9,526 bases of DNA from Cryomorphaceae bacterium. Its GTDB lineage: Bacteria; Bacteroidota; Bacteroidia; Flavobacteriales_D; Crocinitomicaceae. Made by a program: the position numbers and the translations under genes. Positions 1 to 8,100 of this stretch are shown here, piece by piece. Every line of letters begins with the position of its first letter. Position 1 is the stretch's first letter. Location of the stretch: positions 1 to 9,526 of the forward strand of contig JAIXRD010000018.1 in NCBI GenBank assembly GCA_027485365.1. Reading direction: 5' to 3'. Under the pieces are notes generated by a model. It searched no databases, was not told the origin of the DNA, and was given only the letters and a program-made list of their open reading frames with translations.

Positions 1-834
1 GCTACCGTGAATAATTTTGGCGGCTATTATCGCACCGAAATTTATGTGCATGAGGCGCGTAAATATGGGGCACAGATTGATCCTCCCTGTATTCAAAAAG
101 GATTTCATCCCTGTGTGTTATACGGTAAGCGCTTGATTTTAGGGTTTGTGTTAGTAGAAGGCTTGGAGGTAGAGGTGCTTCGCCATGTGCTTGAAGAGCG
201 CACGAAGTATGGTGAATTTAAAGATTTTGAGGATTTTTTGAACCGCGTGCGCGTGCCCCTAGATCAATTGGCCCTTTTGATTCGAATCGGAGCCTTTCGT
301 TCCTTTGGGGTCTCACGCAAGCAGTTGCTGTGGCGTGCGCATTATCGCTTGTACAAAGCACCGGTGAAATCAGTACAAGAAGGCTTGTTCGTTGCCCCCG
401 TACAGGACTTCGTATTGCCCGATTTTGAGGAGCATCCCATGGAACTTGTATTTGATCAATTGGATTTGTTGGGTTTTCCCTTGTGTAATCCCTTCGACTT
501 ACTTTCGGATGCTATTCCTGAACACACACCGGCTGCTCAAATTCCCTACAGCCGCGGACGGCATATCGAAACGTATGGCTACTTGGTGGCGGTAAAAAAA
601 TCTAAAACGAGTAAGGGCGATTACATGTATTTTGGTACCTTTCTCGACATTCATGGAGATACCCTAGATACCGTTCATTTTCCAGAATCCGGTAGGAAAT
701 ACCCCTTTCAAGGAAAAGGTATTTATCGCCTCAAAGGCGTAGTTAGTGAAACCTTTGAATACTTCTCCCTGGAAGTTGGAGAAATGCATAAACTGCGTTG
801 GATGGATGATGTGCGCTATCGGGAAGTGGGGTGA
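1..834 (+). CDS. dnaE: DNA polymerase III alpha subunit, C-terminal part (5' end outside window)
   Basis: This is the last 277 residues of a C-family replicative or repair DNA polymerase. The frame is open from base 1, so the true start lies outside the window and the GTG at base 7 is not taken as a start. The opening segment (NNFGGYYRTEIYVHEARKYG) matches the region of bacterial DnaE proteins just after the polymerase core. It is followed by a helix-hairpin-helix-like stretch (about residues 42-95, with EERTKYGEFKDFEDFLNRV) that binds duplex DNA in this family. An OB-fold-like module, expected to bind single-stranded DNA, occupies about residues 188-262 and starts at IETYGYLVAVKKSKTSKGDY. 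Bacteroidota often carry a long DnaE and a shorter second one, and the short tail after the OB fold suggests the shorter type, but the catalytic part is not visible. No terminator hairpin is seen after the TGA. Confidence 0.85.
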   Translation, partial: ATVNNFGGYYRTEIYVHEARKYGAQIDPPCIQKGFHPCVLYGKRLILGFVLVEGLEVEVLRHVLEERTKYGEFKDFEDFLNRVRVPLDQLALLIRIGAFRSFGVSRKQLLWRAHYRLYKAPVKSVQEGLFVAPVQDFVLPDFEEHPMELVFDQLDLLGFPLCNPFDLLSDAIPEHTPAAQIPYSRGRHIETYGYLVAVKKSKTSKGDYMYFGTFLDIHGDTLDTVHFPESGRKYPFQGKGIYRLKGVVSETFEYFSLEVGEMHKLRWMDDVRYREVG

Positions 835-846
835 ATATAATGAGCT

Positions 847-858
847 AATGTCAACATT
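847..858. repeat. Small imperfect inverted repeat between dnaE and the SRPBCC gene
   Basis: AATGTCAACATT has half-sites AATGT and ACATT around a 2-base centre, within the 49-bp gap between the polymerase and SRPBCC genes. Its first nine bases (AATGTCAAC) recur directly in front of the lon start codon, read on the - strand. It could be an operator or chance; nothing else in the window supports a regulator. Confidence 0.2.
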
Positions 859-874
859 TTAGGCCTTTAGTTGT

Positions 875-882
875 TACTTCTG
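875..882 (+). promoter_or_regulatory. Possible weak -7 element before the SRPBCC gene
   Basis: TACTTCTG matches the Bacteroidota -7 consensus TAnnTTTG with one mismatch. It ends one base before the ATG at 884, which would put the transcription start at or just inside the codon region, so its use for this start is doubtful. No TTG-type -33 element is seen at the usual spacing. Confidence 0.2.
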
Positions 883-883
883 T

Positions 884-1339
884 ATGTACCAACTCAAACG
901 CACACAACTCGTAAAAACCAACATAGATACCTGTTGGGATTTCTTCTCCTCACCCAATAACCTCTCTAAAATTACGCCATCCTCCATGGGATTCGTGGTT
1001 CGGACCGAAGTGCCTGAAAAAATGTACGAAGGCCTCATGATTGAATATACCGTAAAACCCTTACTTGGTATTCCAATGCGCTGGGTTACCGAGATCAAAA
1101 CAGTGAGAGAAAATGCATTCTTTGTGGATGAACAGCGGGTTGGTCCCTATACCATTTGGCATCACGAACACCATTTTAAAGTCTTAGGTGATTCTGTTGA
1201 GATGACCGATATCGTGAGCTATCAATTGCCACTTGGGATATTGGGTCGATTAATGCATGCCTTGTTTATTCGTAAAAAATTAGAATCCATTTTTGCTTAC
1301 CGATTTGAAGTAGTAGAAAAGCTTTTCAATCAGAATTAA
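884..1339 (+). CDS. SRPBCC-family (START/Bet v 1-like) small protein
   Basis: A cytoplasmic protein of 151 residues with no signal peptide, of the SRPBCC fold: a helix-grip barrel with a hydrophobic ligand cavity. The pattern is typical of the family. An N-terminal strand leads into TCWDFFSSPNNLSKITP (residues 16-32), where the short helices form, then alternating strands, a VDEQRVGPYTIWHHEHHF block (81-98), and a C-terminal helix (about 118-148) that would close the cavity. Similar Bacteroidota proteins are usually annotated only as 'SRPBCC family' or 'cell division inhibitor-like', and from general knowledge they often sit beside photolyase or cryptochrome genes. No such gene is in this window. 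The ligand and function are unknown. The ATG at 884 is the first usable start and gives the expected N-terminus. The helicase gene begins 22 bp after the stop, so the two may be partly co-transcribed. Confidence 0.85.
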   Translation: MYQLKRTQLVKTNIDTCWDFFSSPNNLSKITPSSMGFVVRTEVPEKMYEGLMIEYTVKPLLGIPMRWVTEIKTVRENAFFVDEQRVGPYTIWHHEHHFKVLGDSVEMTDIVSYQLPLGILGRLMHALFIRKKLESIFAYRFEVVEKLFNQN

Positions 1340-1349
1340 GGAGATTACG

Positions 1350-1357
1350 TACCTTTG
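1350..1357 (+). promoter_or_regulatory. -7 promoter element immediately upstream of the helicase start
   Basis: TACCTTTG is a perfect match to the Bacteroidota -7 consensus TAnnTTTG. It lies only 4 bases before the ATG at 1362, so transcription would begin at about 1361-1362 and give a leaderless or nearly leaderless mRNA. No convincing TTG -33 element is visible 17-23 bases upstream. The purine-rich AAGGAG at 1338-1343 is 18 bases from the ATG, too far to act as a normal Shine-Dalgarno. Confidence 0.4.
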
Positions 1358-1361
1358 AGCC

Positions 1362-2567
1362 ATGAAGTTCAAGGATTACCCCATTCATCCGTCTATCTTA
1401 CAAGCCATTGAAGAATTGGGGTATAAACGCCCAACCGACATTCAATACAAGGTTATTCCACACATTCTCAACGGAGAAGATGTCATGGCGGTAGCGCCAA
1501 CCGGAACAGGAAAGACTGCAGCATTTGCAATTCCCTTGATCCATAAAGTAAATGGTTACGCCCGGAAATCCGGAGTTCAGGTCTTGGTCATGGTGCCAAC
1601 CCGTGAATTAGCAAGACAAATCGAGCAGGTTTTTCTTGACCTGAGTAAGCACTTATCGATTAGTATTCTTTCTTTGATTGGGGGAGTAGAACAGGAAAGT
1701 CAAATTAAAAAGCTAAAAGAAAACACACAAATCCTAATTACCACACCCGGACGCATGTTCGATTTGATCGCTCAGGGGTATTTGGATATTTCTACCGTAA
1801 AGATGTGGGTGCTCGATGAAGCAGACTTAATGCTTGATTTGGGCTTTGCTCGTGACATAGTAGATGCGAAACGTAAGTTGCCGAGGTATTTACAAACCTT
1901 GTTCTTTACAGCAACCATCAATAAGAAAATTAAATCGTTAGCTTATGATGTCGTAAAAGATGCCATTCGTATTCAAATTACCCCAGGAAATCCCGTGTCA
2001 AAAAATGTAGATCATCAGGTCATGATGGTGGAGATGGACGATAAGCGATTTTTTCTTGAAAATATTCTGACCGAATATCCTGAAGAACGGTTTATGATTT
2101 TTGTCCGTACCAAAGTGCGCGCAGAACGCGTGCAAAAAGCCATGGAGCGTATTGGTATTTCCGTAGAAATTTTACATGGAGGCAAAGAACAGAGCGAACG
2201 GTTTAATACCTTGGAACGATTTCGTTCTGGTGCCAATAAAGTACTGGTTACTACCGACGTTGCGTGTAGAGGAATTGATATTCCTGAGGTAGAATATGTA
2301 ATCAATTATGACCTCCCCGATAATCCTGAAAATTATGTGCATCGCTGTGGACGAACGGGTAGGGGAAACAGAAGAGGTCAAGCCTTGAGTTTTTGTAGTA
2401 CAGGGGAAATTCCGTTGCTTGATGGAATTGAAGCCTACACAGGTACTGAAGTCGCTCGCTTTGAATTAAACGCAGAGGAATACGCAGAGATCTTGCGTGA
2501 TCAACTTGATCCGGATGAAAACTGGATTAAACTCATGAAAGAAAACGATACGGAAAACTGGGACTAG
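1362..2567 (+). CDS. DEAD-box ATP-dependent RNA helicase
   Basis: A complete 401-residue superfamily 2 RNA helicase that would unwind RNA duplexes or remodel RNA-protein complexes in the cytoplasm using ATP. The motifs are in order: Q motif (GYKRPTDIQ, 20-28), motif I (APTGTGKT, 45-52), Ia (PTRELARQ, 79-86), GG (107-108), TPGR (128-131), DEAD (152-155), motif III as TAT (183-185) rather than the usual SAT, motif IV (IFVRTK, 246-251), motif V (TTDVACRGID, 297-306) and motif VI (HRCGRTGR, 327-334). After the second RecA domain there is only a short acidic tail of about 55 residues. The long basic extension of RhlE or DeaD/CsdA types is missing, so no subfamily symbol is given. The start is fixed: an in-frame TGA lies at 1356-1358 and no other start codon intervenes. 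The 3' end overlaps lon by 4 bp on the opposite strand. Confidence 0.95.
   Translation: MKFKDYPIHPSILQAIEELGYKRPTDIQYKVIPHILNGEDVMAVAPTGTGKTAAFAIPLIHKVNGYARKSGVQVLVMVPTRELARQIEQVFLDLSKHLSISILSLIGGVEQESQIKKLKENTQILITTPGRMFDLIAQGYLDISTVKMWVLDEADLMLDLGFARDIVDAKRKLPRYLQTLFFTATINKKIKSLAYDVVKDAIRIQITPGNPVSKNVDHQVMMVEMDDKRFFLENILTEYPEERFMIFVRTKVRAERVQKAMERIGISVEILHGGKEQSERFNTLERFRSGANKVLVTTDVACRGIDIPEVEYVINYDLPDNPENYVHRCGRTGRGNRRGQALSFCSTGEIPLLDGIEAYTGTEVARFELNAEEYAEILRDQLDPDENWIKLMKENDTENWD
2564..2567. other. Tail-to-tail stop codon overlap (CTAG)
   Basis: The self-complementary CTAG holds both stop codons. TAG at 2565-2567 ends the + strand helicase, and TAG read from 2566 to 2564 on the - strand ends lon. 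There is no intergenic space, and no hairpin plus T-run terminator was seen nearby on either strand, so each transcript probably runs into the other gene's 3' end. Confidence 0.9.
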
Positions 2568-5020
2568 CTTTTCTTCTTCGGCTCTATGATAATTGGCTCC
2601 GCTACCTTCTCTTTCATTAAGGCAAGGTCAAGCACGGATTTCATGTGTTCAACATAGTGAATCTTCAACCCCTTCAGGTAACGCGCTTCAATTTCCTCCA
2701 CATCCTGTTTGTTCTTACTAGACATAATCACCTCTTTGATGCCTGAGCGCTTCGCGGCCAATAACTTTTCCTTGATCCCACCAACCGGTAAAACTTCGCC
2801 TCGAAGCGTGATTTCTCCTGTCATGGCAAGGTCTTTTTTCACTTTACGTTGGGTGAATAAGGACGCTAACGAAGTAAGCATAGTGATTCCTGCACTCGGG
2901 CCATCTTTTGGAGTAGCTCCTTCCGGAACATGCAGGTGAACATCATGGTCGTTAAATACCGCTTGCGGTAAACTCAACCAATCACTGTGGGATTTCAGAA
3001 ATGCTAAGGCTATAACCGCACTTTCCTTCATTACATCTCCTAAGTTTCCAGTTAGGGTCAATTTACCGTTTCCTTGAGAAATGGAAGATTCAATGAATAA
3101 GATATCTCCACCCACCGCGGTCCAGGCTAATCCAGTTACAACGCCCGCCACGTCGTTGGCGATGCTCTTGCTTTGGTTTCGTCCTGCACCCAAAAAGGTA
3201 AACAAATCAGATGCTTTGATGACTACTTCGTACGATTCTTCATTCGCGATTTGCTTCGCTCTGGAACGTACCAGTTTGGCTAGTTGCTTATCTAAACCAC
3301 GAACACCCGATTCATTAGTGTAGGAAAGAATCACTTGCTCCAGTGCTGCCTTCTCCAAATCGAACTCTTTGGCATTTAATCCATGTTCCTTGAGTTGTTT
3401 TGGGATGAGGTGTTTCTTTCCAATTTCAATTTTCTCCTCAACGGTATATCCATTGACTTCAATGATTTCCATACGGTCGCGCAACGGACCTTGGATGTCA
3501 CCAAGACTATTCGCTGTGGCAATGAAAAGTACCTTGGATAAATCGAATTCATTTTCCACATAATTGTCATAAAATGCGCCATTTTGCTCTGGATCTAACA
3601 CCTCCAACAGGGCAGAGGAAGGGTCACCATGGAATCCTCGTCCAAGTTTATCGATTTCATCCAATACGAATACCGGATTGGCAGATTCTGCTTTTTTCAA
3701 GCTTTGGATCACACGGCCTGGCATAGCACCAATGTAGGTTTTACGATGACCTCTAATTTCCGCTTCATCATGCAGCCCGCCCAAAGACATGCGCACATAT
3801 TTTCTTCCCAGCGCTTCGGCAATTGATTTTCCGAGGGATGTTTTACCAACTCCCGGAGGACCATAAAAACATAAGATCGGTGACTTCATGTTGCCTCGAA
3901 TTTTTAGCACGGCTAAATACTCCAGGATGCGTTCTTTTACTTTTTCCAATCCAGCATGGTCGCGTTCCAGTATTTTCTTAGCTCGTTTTAAATCGAGGTT
4001 GTCCTTCGTGTATTCATTCCATGGAAGATCGAGCATAACATCTAAGAAATTCATCTGAACGGTATACTCAGCGCCCTGAGGGTTCATTCGTTGCAATTTG
4101 TCTAATTCCTTGTAAAACGATTTTTCTACGTTCTCACTCCATTTCTTTGCCGTGGCGCGTTCTCTAAATTCAGCTACGTCTTGATCCTGCGGATTGTCTC
4201 CCAGTTCATCCTGAATGGTACGCATTTGTTGATGCAAGAAGTATTCTCGTTGTTGGCGATCCAGATCGCGTTTTACCTTGTTTTGGATTTCATTGCGCAT
4301 TTCCAACATTTGAACTTCCAAGGTCAGGTGCTCCATCACCATCATTACGCGTTTTTTCATATCCATTTCTTCAAGCATTTCTTGCTTTTTAGAAACGTCG
4401 GCGTTCATGTTCGATGAGATAAAATTCACCAAAAAGGTTGGGCTATCAATGTTTCCGAGCGCGAATTGTGCCTCTGAAGGAATATTTGGACTGTCTCGGA
4501 TGATTTGCAAGGCTAATTCCTTGATCGTATTGATCATTACGCTTAACTCTTTGTCCTTTTTGGAGACACTTGTTTCTTTGAACACCTTAACTTTTGCCTT
4601 CATGTAAGGTTCAGTTTGTAAGGGTGTTTCGATTTCAAACCTACGCTTCCCTTGAATAATTACCGTAGAACTTCCGTCGGGCATTTTTAACAAGCGTATG
4701 ATTTGTGCCACCGTACCCACCGTATGCAGGTCGTTGAAATTTGGTGATTCCTGTTCTTGGTTCTTCTGAGAAACCACCCCAATGATTTTGTTTCCCTTGT
4801 TTGAATCTTGAATCAGTTTGATGGATTTATCCCGTCCTACCGTAATAGGAATCACAACACCGGGAAAAAGTACATTGTTCCGAAGTGGCAAGATTGGTAA
4901 CTCCTCCGGAAAGGCTTGATTGTTTACTGATTCCTCTTCCTCTGCAGTGATTAATGGAATAAATTCTGAATCGTTATCGATTTTCGAAAAGAGGTCTATG
5001 TGTATTATTTGTTCGTCCAT
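2564..5020 (-). CDS. lon: ATP-dependent Lon protease
   Basis: A complete 818-residue Lon, the cytoplasmic AAA+ serine protease that unfolds and degrades damaged and some regulatory proteins as a homohexamer. The domain order is canonical: an acidic N-terminal extension (1-38), the LON substrate-recognition domain (about 39-240, starting LPILPLRNNVLFPG), a helical coiled-coil linker (about 240-340, with QREYFLHQQMRTIQDELG), the AAA+ module with Walker A GPPGVGKT (387-394) and Walker B VFVLDEID (450-457), then the protease domain (about 620-800). The catalytic dyad is Ser709 in PKDGPSAG and Lys752 in GGIKEK. Their 43-residue spacing equals that of S679/K722 in E. coli Lon (784 residues). All key residues are present, so activity is expected. 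The ATG at 5020 has no Shine-Dalgarno. The gene is divergent from the secreted-protein run, and no heat-shock-type operator is evident in its leader. Confidence 0.97.
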   Translation of the reverse strand: MDEQIIHIDLFSKIDNDSEFIPLITAEEEESVNNQAFPEELPILPLRNNVLFPGVVIPITVGRDKSIKLIQDSNKGNKIIGVVSQKNQEQESPNFNDLHTVGTVAQIIRLLKMPDGSSTVIIQGKRRFEIETPLQTEPYMKAKVKVFKETSVSKKDKELSVMINTIKELALQIIRDSPNIPSEAQFALGNIDSPTFLVNFISSNMNADVSKKQEMLEEMDMKKRVMMVMEHLTLEVQMLEMRNEIQNKVKRDLDRQQREYFLHQQMRTIQDELGDNPQDQDVAEFRERATAKKWSENVEKSFYKELDKLQRMNPQGAEYTVQMNFLDVMLDLPWNEYTKDNLDLKRAKKILERDHAGLEKVKERILEYLAVLKIRGNMKSPILCFYGPPGVGKTSLGKSIAEALGRKYVRMSLGGLHDEAEIRGHRKTYIGAMPGRVIQSLKKAESANPVFVLDEIDKLGRGFHGDPSSALLEVLDPEQNGAFYDNYVENEFDLSKVLFIATANSLGDIQGPLRDRMEIIEVNGYTVEEKIEIGKKHLIPKQLKEHGLNAKEFDLEKAALEQVILSYTNESGVRGLDKQLAKLVRSRAKQIANEESYEVVIKASDLFTFLGAGRNQSKSIANDVAGVVTGLAWTAVGGDILFIESSISQGNGKLTLTGNLGDVMKESAVIALAFLKSHSDWLSLPQAVFNDHDVHLHVPEGATPKDGPSAGITMLTSLASLFTQRKVKKDLAMTGEITLRGEVLPVGGIKEKLLAAKRSGIKEVIMSSKNKQDVEEIEARYLKGLKIHYVEHMKSVLDLALMKEKVAEPIIIEPKKKS

Positions 5021-5187
5021 AAGTTGACATTTTGGCAGATGAGGTTAATGGATTCTTTGGCTTATCCCGAATTCATCCGAAGCACAATAGACGTTTCAAT
5101 CTGCATGCCATCAATTCAATACGGAAATATTGTCCGAATTTCGTTTTATACTGACAAGTATTGTATTTTTGCTAAAATAGCCAATCG
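5021..5187. other. Divergent intergenic region between lon and the secreted-protein run
   Basis: A 167-bp AT-rich spacer separates two divergently transcribed genes and should hold both promoters. The rightward one has a clear -7 element at 5164-5171. For lon (- strand) no perfect TAnnTTTG match was found; the sequence directly in front of its ATG contains AATGTCAAC (complement of 5023-5031). A GCATGC palindrome lies at 5103-5108. No riboswitch-like or RNA-gene structure was recognised. An open frame covering 5000-5191 has no protein features and is not called. Confidence 0.6.
5164..5171 (+). promoter_or_regulatory. -7 promoter element for the secreted-protein run
   Basis: TATTTTTG is a perfect match to the Bacteroidota TAnnTTTG element and ends 16 bases before the ATG at 5188. 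It predicts a transcription start near 5175 and a very short leader of about 13 bases. A good TTG -33 element at 17-23 bases is not evident; TTTCG at 5139-5143 is the nearest resemblance. The leader has no Shine-Dalgarno, as is common in this phylum. Confidence 0.5.
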
Positions 5188-8100
5188 ATGAGAATTTTAC
5201 TTATTACCCTGCTTTCAATCACCTTGTTTTCAAGTGTTTATTCACAGGATACCACCTGGGTTCAAACCTTCACGTTCGACTCCATTACGAATCGTCACGA
5301 CCAATTTACATTTCCTTCCAGTTTAGATACGCAGCGCTTTGAAAAGGTGTTGATGTATTATAAACTGAAATGCAGTCCCTTAACTACATGGGATCAATAC
5401 GATTGTGGAGAATGGGATTATTTAACCTATACACGAGTGTTTGATCACACCGGAAATTTCGATTCAGTAAAACGTGAGGGAGCCAAGTATCTCGCAAATT
5501 TTCAAGCACCCTTATTAATCAATTACAATTCCGCGAATGCAGGGGCAGCATACACAAATGTTTACCAAACCAATCAATCCTTCCGAACCGGTGAAGTATT
5601 GCAAGATTTCGTGGTTAACATGGGTAATGGTTCAAGTACACTTCCCTTTCATACCCAAAGTAAAGGAGGAACCTATCAATTTTTAGTTACTGCCCAGGAA
5701 TTACTCGCCGCAGGCGTACAAGCGGGTGATTTGCAGTCATTATCTCTATTTGTTTCTAATTTGGCACAAAATGAAGGACTCTCCTTTCCAAAAATTAGCT
5801 TACTTGGAACTAATCTAAGCAGCTTAAATCAATTGATAACTGGGGCCTTCACGGAAGTTTATAATCAAACTATAAATTCCGGAACGATGCAATTAGGAGC
5901 AAACCGCTTTTTATTCTTCCAACCGTTTGCATGGAATGGTACCCAAAACATTATTGTACAATTGAGTTTTGATTCAGAAACGTCAACCCTTTCTCAATAC
6001 AGTTTTGATGCAGAATCAGGCGTTGGACTTTCTTCGAACTCTTTTGATGGTCGTAACGGCGTAATTGATTTTGATGGTACAAATTATAGCATGCTTGAAC
6101 TGTCTGATACCTTAATCGCCGGAGATGTGACTATTGAATTCTGGGCAAAAGGAAATGCGAACAATGGAACAAATACAACCATTCTTGAGGCATACGACAC
6201 CTTAAACAACCGGGTATTAAACATTCACATGCCATGGAGCAACAATAATATTTATTGGGATGCGGGTAATCATACAGGATATGACCGTATCAACAAACCC
6301 ATGACTGCTGGAGAAATTGATAACAACTGGAACCATTGGGCCTTCGTTAAAAAGCAAAGCACTGGTCAAATGTTTATTTATAAAAATGGACATACGTGGC
6401 ATTCCGGGTCTAACTTGAACCGTCCGGTTGGATACATCCATCGCTTTGTGCTCGGAGCAAGTCGTGATTATAGCATTAAATGGAAAGGACAAGTGGATGA
6501 ATTCCGCGTATTTAAAGCCGCGTTGGATTCAGCTACCATTTTAGCGAATTTCAAAGAAAAAATCGACAACAGTCACCCCAACTATAATGCCTTGATGACT
6601 TATTATGATTTTGACGATGTGAATTATGCCGATGACCGTTCTCCGAACGATTATAAGTTAATGCTTTCGGATGGTTTCGATCCACTTACTGGATCTATGA
6701 TCAAGTCGACATCGCCTGTAGCAGGGGTTCAAACGCTTACTGAACGTCCTGTTGTTGCTTTTGGACAAGGAGCTGTTTCAGGTGCTGTTCAAACGACCAT
6801 GGTATCTCAAGCAAGACCAATTGAACCGGTTGTGATTTTTGAGCAAGCAGCAGTTAATCGTCATTTCGAAATCATTAACAGCTACCGTGGAGTTCCACAA
6901 GGTTCTTCCTACACCTTTAGTCCGCAAGGTGCTGTGGTGTCCACGGGTGCGGTAAGCTCCGATTTGCAACTAATTAATGATTCTATTCTTTACCATGAGC
7001 AACCCTATGAAATTGTTAAAGATGTTGAAATTGCTCGATATATTACACCTTATGGAATCAATTTCGATTTAGGTCCAAATGGGTTTTGTTGGATTTATGA
7101 TGTAACAGATTATCAGCACTATTTACATGGTGTGGTTGATCTGGCGGCGCACAATACGCAAGAATTATTGGATTTGAAATTTGCTTTTGTGAAAGGAATT
7201 CCGCCGAGAGATGTCCACAAACGTGAGCCGATTTGGGCAGATTGGAAATCCTACAATTATGGGCAAATGGCCAATGACGTGGTGCTTCAAAATAAACCAA
7301 TTGTGCTTTCGGATACTTCCCAAATGTTTAAAATTAAAACCAGGATGTCCGGTCACGGTCAGGTAGGAAATATGGCATGCTGCGAATGGGTGCCGAATGA
7401 CCACCGCATTTCAATCGATGGAACGCCACGATACAACTGGAACATTTGGCAAACCACCGAGTGTGGAGATAATCCAAACATCGGTCAAGGGGGTACATGG
7501 CCCTATGCGCGAGAAGGATGGTGTCCTGGAGATCGCGTAAAGGATTTCGATTTTGAATTGACTCCATTTGTTCAACCGGGAGATACCGTGAATATTGATT
7601 ACAGCATTACAGCAGTTCCACCAGGAGATCCAGGAACGGCAGGAGGTAATTATATTGGAGCCTTTGACTTGATTTCCTATTCGGCACCAAATTTCCAAAA
7701 TGATGCAGCGATTGTTGACGTGTTGAATCCAAATAACTGGGAATACTACAGCAAATTTAATCCAACCTGTTCGAACCCAAGAGTGGTGCTGCGCAATACA
7801 GGCGCGACAGCTTTAACTTCATGTTTTATTCGTTGTTGGATTACCTATGGCAATGAAATTCAATTCAATTGGACAGGAAACCTAGGATTTATGGAGGAAG
7901 AGGTAGTTGAAATCCCTGTTAATGATCTTGGATTTTGGATGGATATGGATTCTACAGAAACCTTTACTGCCTATGTTAGCAATGTAAATGGTATCCTTGG
8001 AAATGATGAGTACTTGCAAAATAGTGTGAAACAAGTAAAGTTTGATGCGCCAGAGGTAATAAACGGACCGTTCTTCGCATGGTTAACTACCAACAACAAG

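Noticed and set aside
1338..1343. AAGGAG as the Shine-Dalgarno of the helicase
   Set aside because: It lies 18 bases before the only possible ATG and overlaps the previous stop codon; the spacing is too long.
2709..4607. Several + strand open frames of 64-80 codons inside lon
   Set aside because: They are antisense to an intact, strongly conserved lon frame and their translations show no family features.
5024..5052. TTGACA at 5024-5029 as a sigma-70 type -35 box for the rightward run
   Set aside because: No -10 match at the right spacing, and Bacteroidota housekeeping promoters use a different -33/-7 pair. The perfect TAnnTTTG at 5164-5171 is a better candidate.
5000..5191. Open frame of 63 codons on the + strand across the lon start and the divergent spacer
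   Set aside because: It overlaps the lon coding start and the promoter region, has no recognisable domain or ribosome site, and runs into the real start at 5188.
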